Assembly (NCBI GenBank): GCA_012960115.1
Contig: DUBX01000042.1
Location: forward strand, 23,364-87,363
Reading direction: 5' to 3'
DNA length: 64,000 bases
Source: Porticoccaceae bacterium
GTDB lineage: Bacteria; Pseudomonadota; Gammaproteobacteria; Pseudomonadales; Porticoccaceae
Part shown: positions 61,005 to 64,000 of the stretch, one piece after another
Numbering within the stretch: the stretch's first letter is position 1
Layout of the letters: every line of letters starts with the position of its first letter
Translations under genes and position numbers: made by a program
Notes under the pieces: model-generated
What the model was told of the DNA's origin: nothing
The model's input: only the letters and a program-made list of their open reading frames with translations
The model's database searches: none

Positions 61005-62549
61005 TTACCACGTTTGAGTTGAGACGAACTTTTCCAATGCCGCTTTAAATCCCGCAGCTACATCGTCGTTGTAGTCGCCAGACTGATTAATCTGATCCAT
61101 GAGATCACCATGCTCAGCTTTCATATAAGAGAGCAGGGCAGATTCAAAATCACCAATCTTATTAACTTCAATCTCTTTCAAAAAACCCTGATCAGCAGCA
61201 AATATCATGACTCCCATTTCCGCAATGCTCTGAGGAGAGTACTGCTTCTGCTTCATCAGCTCGGTTACGCGCTCACCATGATCTAGCTGTGCTTTAGTCG
61301 CCTCATCAAGATCAGATGCAAACTGGGAGAAGGCCGCTAATTCACGATACTGTGCCAATGCGGTACGAATACCGCCAGAAAGCTTCTTAATAATTTTAGT
61401 TTGCGCTGCTCCACCTACACGTGAAACGGAAATGCCCGCGTTCATCGCTGGTCGAACACCGGCATTAAACATGTCTGCCTCAAGGAAGATCTGCCCGTCA
61501 GTAATCGAAATTACGTTGGTTGGAACAAACGCAGAGACGTCACCAGCCTGAGTTTCAATAACAGGTAATGCTGTCAGAGAGCCCGTTTGCCCCTTGACTT
61601 CCCCGCCAGTAAATTTCTCAACATAGTCAGCATTCACTCGCGCTGCTCGCTCTAAGAGCCGCGAGTGCAAATAAAACACATCACCCGGATAAGCTTCTCG
61701 TCCTGGAGGGCGCTTCAAAAGCAGGGAAATTTGGCGATAAGCCCAAGCTTGCTTGGTCAAGTCGTCATAGATAATGAGTGCATCTTGTCCGCGGTCTCGG
61801 TAGTACTCACCCATTGAGCACCCCGCAAAGGGTGCCAAATATTGCATGGCTGCCGGATCAGCAGCTGTAGCCGCTACGACAATCGTGTGCTCCATAGCAC
61901 CATGCTCTTCAAGCTTTCGAACAACAGCTGCCACAGAGGCGGCTTTCTGTCCGATCGCCACATAGACACACTTAATGCCCGAGCCTTTCTGATTAATAAT
62001 GGCGTCAACGGCAATCGCCGTCTTGCCGATCTGGCGGTCACCAATGATTAGCTCTCGCTGACCACGACCAATCGGCACCATAGCGTCAACCGCTTTCAAA
62101 CCAATTTGCACAGGTTGATCAACGGACTGCCTCTCAATAACACCTGGTGCCACTTTTTCAAGGGCGTCGGTAAGCGCGGCGTTAATCGGCCCTTTACCAT
62201 CGATAGGGTTACCCAAGGCATCAACTACACGACCTTCAAGTTCTGGGCCAACAGGGACTTCCAGTACTCGCCCAGTGCACCGTGCTTTTTGGCCTTCAGC
62301 CAGTGACTGGTAATCGCCCAAAACAACAGCGCCGACAGAGTCGCGCTCGAGGTTAAGTGCCATACCGTAAACTCCGCCATCGAACTCAATCATTTCGCCA
62401 TACATTACATCGGCTAAACCGTGTATGCGAATGATCCCGTCCGATACGGAAACAATGGTGCCCTCATTTTGGGCTTCTGATGAAACATCAAGGTTGTCAA
62501 TACGACTCTTGATAATTTCACTGATCTCTGATGGATTCAGTTGCTGCAT
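61005..62549 (-). CDS. atpA: ATP synthase alpha subunit
   Basis: [19 protein letters not shown]. Confidence 0.98.
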   Translation of the reverse strand: MQQLNPSEISEIIKSRIDNLDVSSEAQNEGTIVSVSDGIIRIHGLADVMYGEMIEFDGGVYGMALNLERDSVGAVVLGDYQSLAEGQKARCTGRVLEVPVGPELEGRVVDALGNPIDGKGPINAALTDALEKVAPGVIERQSVDQPVQIGLKAVDAMVPIGRGQRELIIGDRQIGKTAIAVDAIINQKGSGIKCVYVAIGQKAASVAAVVRKLEEHGAMEHTIVVAATAADPAAMQYLAPFAGCSMGEYYRDRGQDALIIYDDLTKQAWAYRQISLLLKRPPGREAYPGDVFYLHSRLLERAARVNADYVEKFTGGEVKGQTGSLTALPVIETQAGDVSAFVPTNVISITDGQIFLEADMFNAGVRPAMNAGISVSRVGGAAQTKIIKKLSGGIRTALAQYRELAAFSQFASDLDEATKAQLDHGERVTELMKQKQYSPQSIAEMGVMIFAADQGFLKEIEVNKIGDFESALLSYMKAEHGDLMDQINQSGDYNDDVAAGFKAALEKFVSTQTW

Positions 62550-62565
62550 GCTTAGGCCTCAATCC

Positions 62566-63102
62566 TTAGGAATTTAGTGACTCGGCGAGTTTGGTCAAAC
62601 GACCGCGAATGGAACCGTCTATAACGGTGTCCCCGGCACGGATAACCGCACCACCCAACAGGCTCTTATCTAAACTAACCTGCATATTTACTTTGCGTTC
62701 TAATTTTTCACTCAGCGCCCCAGACAACATCTGCTGCTGAGCAGCATCCAATGTCTGAGCTGAAGTTACTTCCACATCAATCGCTTTGTCACGATTGGCT
62801 TTCATAATTTCAAACTGATGCGAAATTTGCGGCAATAATGTTAAACGTCTATTTTCAGACAAAATAACCACAAAGTTCTGCCCTGCTACATTAAGGGTAT
62901 CACCGCAAATTTCAATAACGGTTGCCGCCTGTAATGTCGTTGTTGAGCTAGGTGAACCCAACAGCTTAACGACCGCGGACTGTTGCGTTACAACTGCCGC
63001 AGTGGCTAGGCTTTGTGCCCAACCTTGTAGATCCTTAGTATCCACAGCAAATTCAAACGCTGCTTTGGCATAGGGTCTAGCTAGGGTGCTCAATTCTGCC
63101 AT
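62566..63102 (-). CDS. atpH: ATP synthase delta subunit
   Basis: LARPYAKAAFEFA; operon position. Confidence 0.96.
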   Translation of the reverse strand: MAELSTLARPYAKAAFEFAVDTKDLQGWAQSLATAAVVTQQSAVVKLLGSPSSTTTLQAATVIEICGDTLNVAGQNFVVILSENRRLTLLPQISHQFEIMKANRDKAIDVEVTSAQTLDAAQQQMLSGALSEKLERKVNMQVSLDKSLLGGAVIRAGDTVIDGSIRGRLTKLAESLNS

Positions 63103-63114
63103 GGTAAACCTCGG

Positions 63115-63585
63115 TTAGAGTTGCGTAGCCAGCTTATCGACCAACGCACGATTAGCTTTATCATCAATCGACGCCTCGAGAATCTTTTCGGCTCCTGCAA
63201 GCGCTAATCCAGCCACTTTAGAGCGAAGCTCTTCTTTGGCACGATTAATTTCTTGCTCGATCTCTGCTTCCGCCGCAACCTTGAGTCTGTCGCCTTCTGC
63301 CACAGCCTGCTGTTTTGCTTCATCAACAATTTGATTCGCGCGCTTGTTGGCCTGATCAACGATGCCAGCAGCTTCCTGCTTGGCTTCCTTCATCTGGTCC
63401 GTAGCTTCGTTCTTAGCTGCCTCAAGATCACGCATGGCGCGGTCAGCTGCATCAAGTCCGTCAGCGATTTTTTGCTGGCGCTCTTCCATGGCCCCAATAA
63501 TGACTGGCCACACAAACTTCATGCAAAACCACACAAAGATTGCGAACGTCACCATCTGACCAAAAAGCGTTAGATTAATATTCAC
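63115..63585 (-). CDS. atpF: ATP synthase b subunit
   Basis: [29 protein letters not shown]. Confidence 0.97.
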   Translation of the reverse strand: MNINLTLFGQMVTFAIFVWFCMKFVWPVIIGAMEERQQKIADGLDAADRAMRDLEAAKNEATDQMKEAKQEAAGIVDQANKRANQIVDEAKQQAVAEGDRLKVAAEAEIEQEINRAKEELRSKVAGLALAGAEKILEASIDDKANRALVDKLATQL

Positions 63586-63630
63586 GCCATCACCTCATTA
63601 ATTAAGGTTGGTTTAAAAAACTAATTGTTG

Positions 63631-63885
<255 letters not shown>

Positions 63886-63910
63886 TCAATAGTTATAAAT
63901 AAAAACAAAG

Positions 63911-64000
63911 TTAATGGTCTTCTTCATGCGCCATACTAAGATAGACGATCGTAAGCACCATAAAAATAAATGCCTGTAGGGTAATAACCAAAATATGGAA
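63911..64000 (-). CDS. atpB: ATP synthase a subunit, C-terminal part (runs off the window)
   Basis: FHILVITLQAFIFMVLTIVYLSMAHEEDH*. Confidence 0.93.
   Translation of the reverse strand, partial: FHILVITLQAFIFMVLTIVYLSMAHEEDH

Overview
The window looks like a chromosomal segment of a gammaproteobacterium, probably marine. That affiliation is inferred from gene content and order, not from a marker search. Most of it is housekeeping: serA/serC, dsbA, cytochrome c4, engB, polA, a Zn-uptake locus (znuA, zur-znuCB), a caa3-type cytochrome c oxidase cluster, aroE/hemF/tsaC/purE, def-fmt-rsmB-trkA-trkH, uvrD, a hexR-like regulator, glmU-glmS and the atp operon (atpB partial to atpC). Accessory DNA is concentrated around glmUS. 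Between glmU and atpC lies a gamma-butyrobetaine/carnitine catabolic cluster plus a TonB receptor and a TPR-sulfotransferase. Immediately downstream of glmS lies an AT-rich stretch of tiny membrane-protein ORFs and a PMT/Pol-P-Man-type glycosyltransferase pair. The two most interesting signals are: (1) sequences resembling the 3' end of glmS (the ...SVTVE* tail) recur several times in the ~1.3 kb downstream of glmS, separating very small ORFs, which suggests a cassette-like array built by repeated insertion at the glmS tail; and (2) an unannotated minus-strand sRNA candidate in the polA-engB interval, the position of Spot 42 and ErsA, with a sigmaE-like promoter, a C-rich hairpin loop and a perfect intrinsic terminator. 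Other notable points are a dprA reduced to its C-terminal winged-helix domain, a caa3 cluster lacking ctaA, a perfect Zur palindrome, a HexR-like operator and 21-bp-spaced direct repeats in the carnitine divergent promoter. No rRNA, tRNA, CRISPR array, transposase or integrase was recognised.
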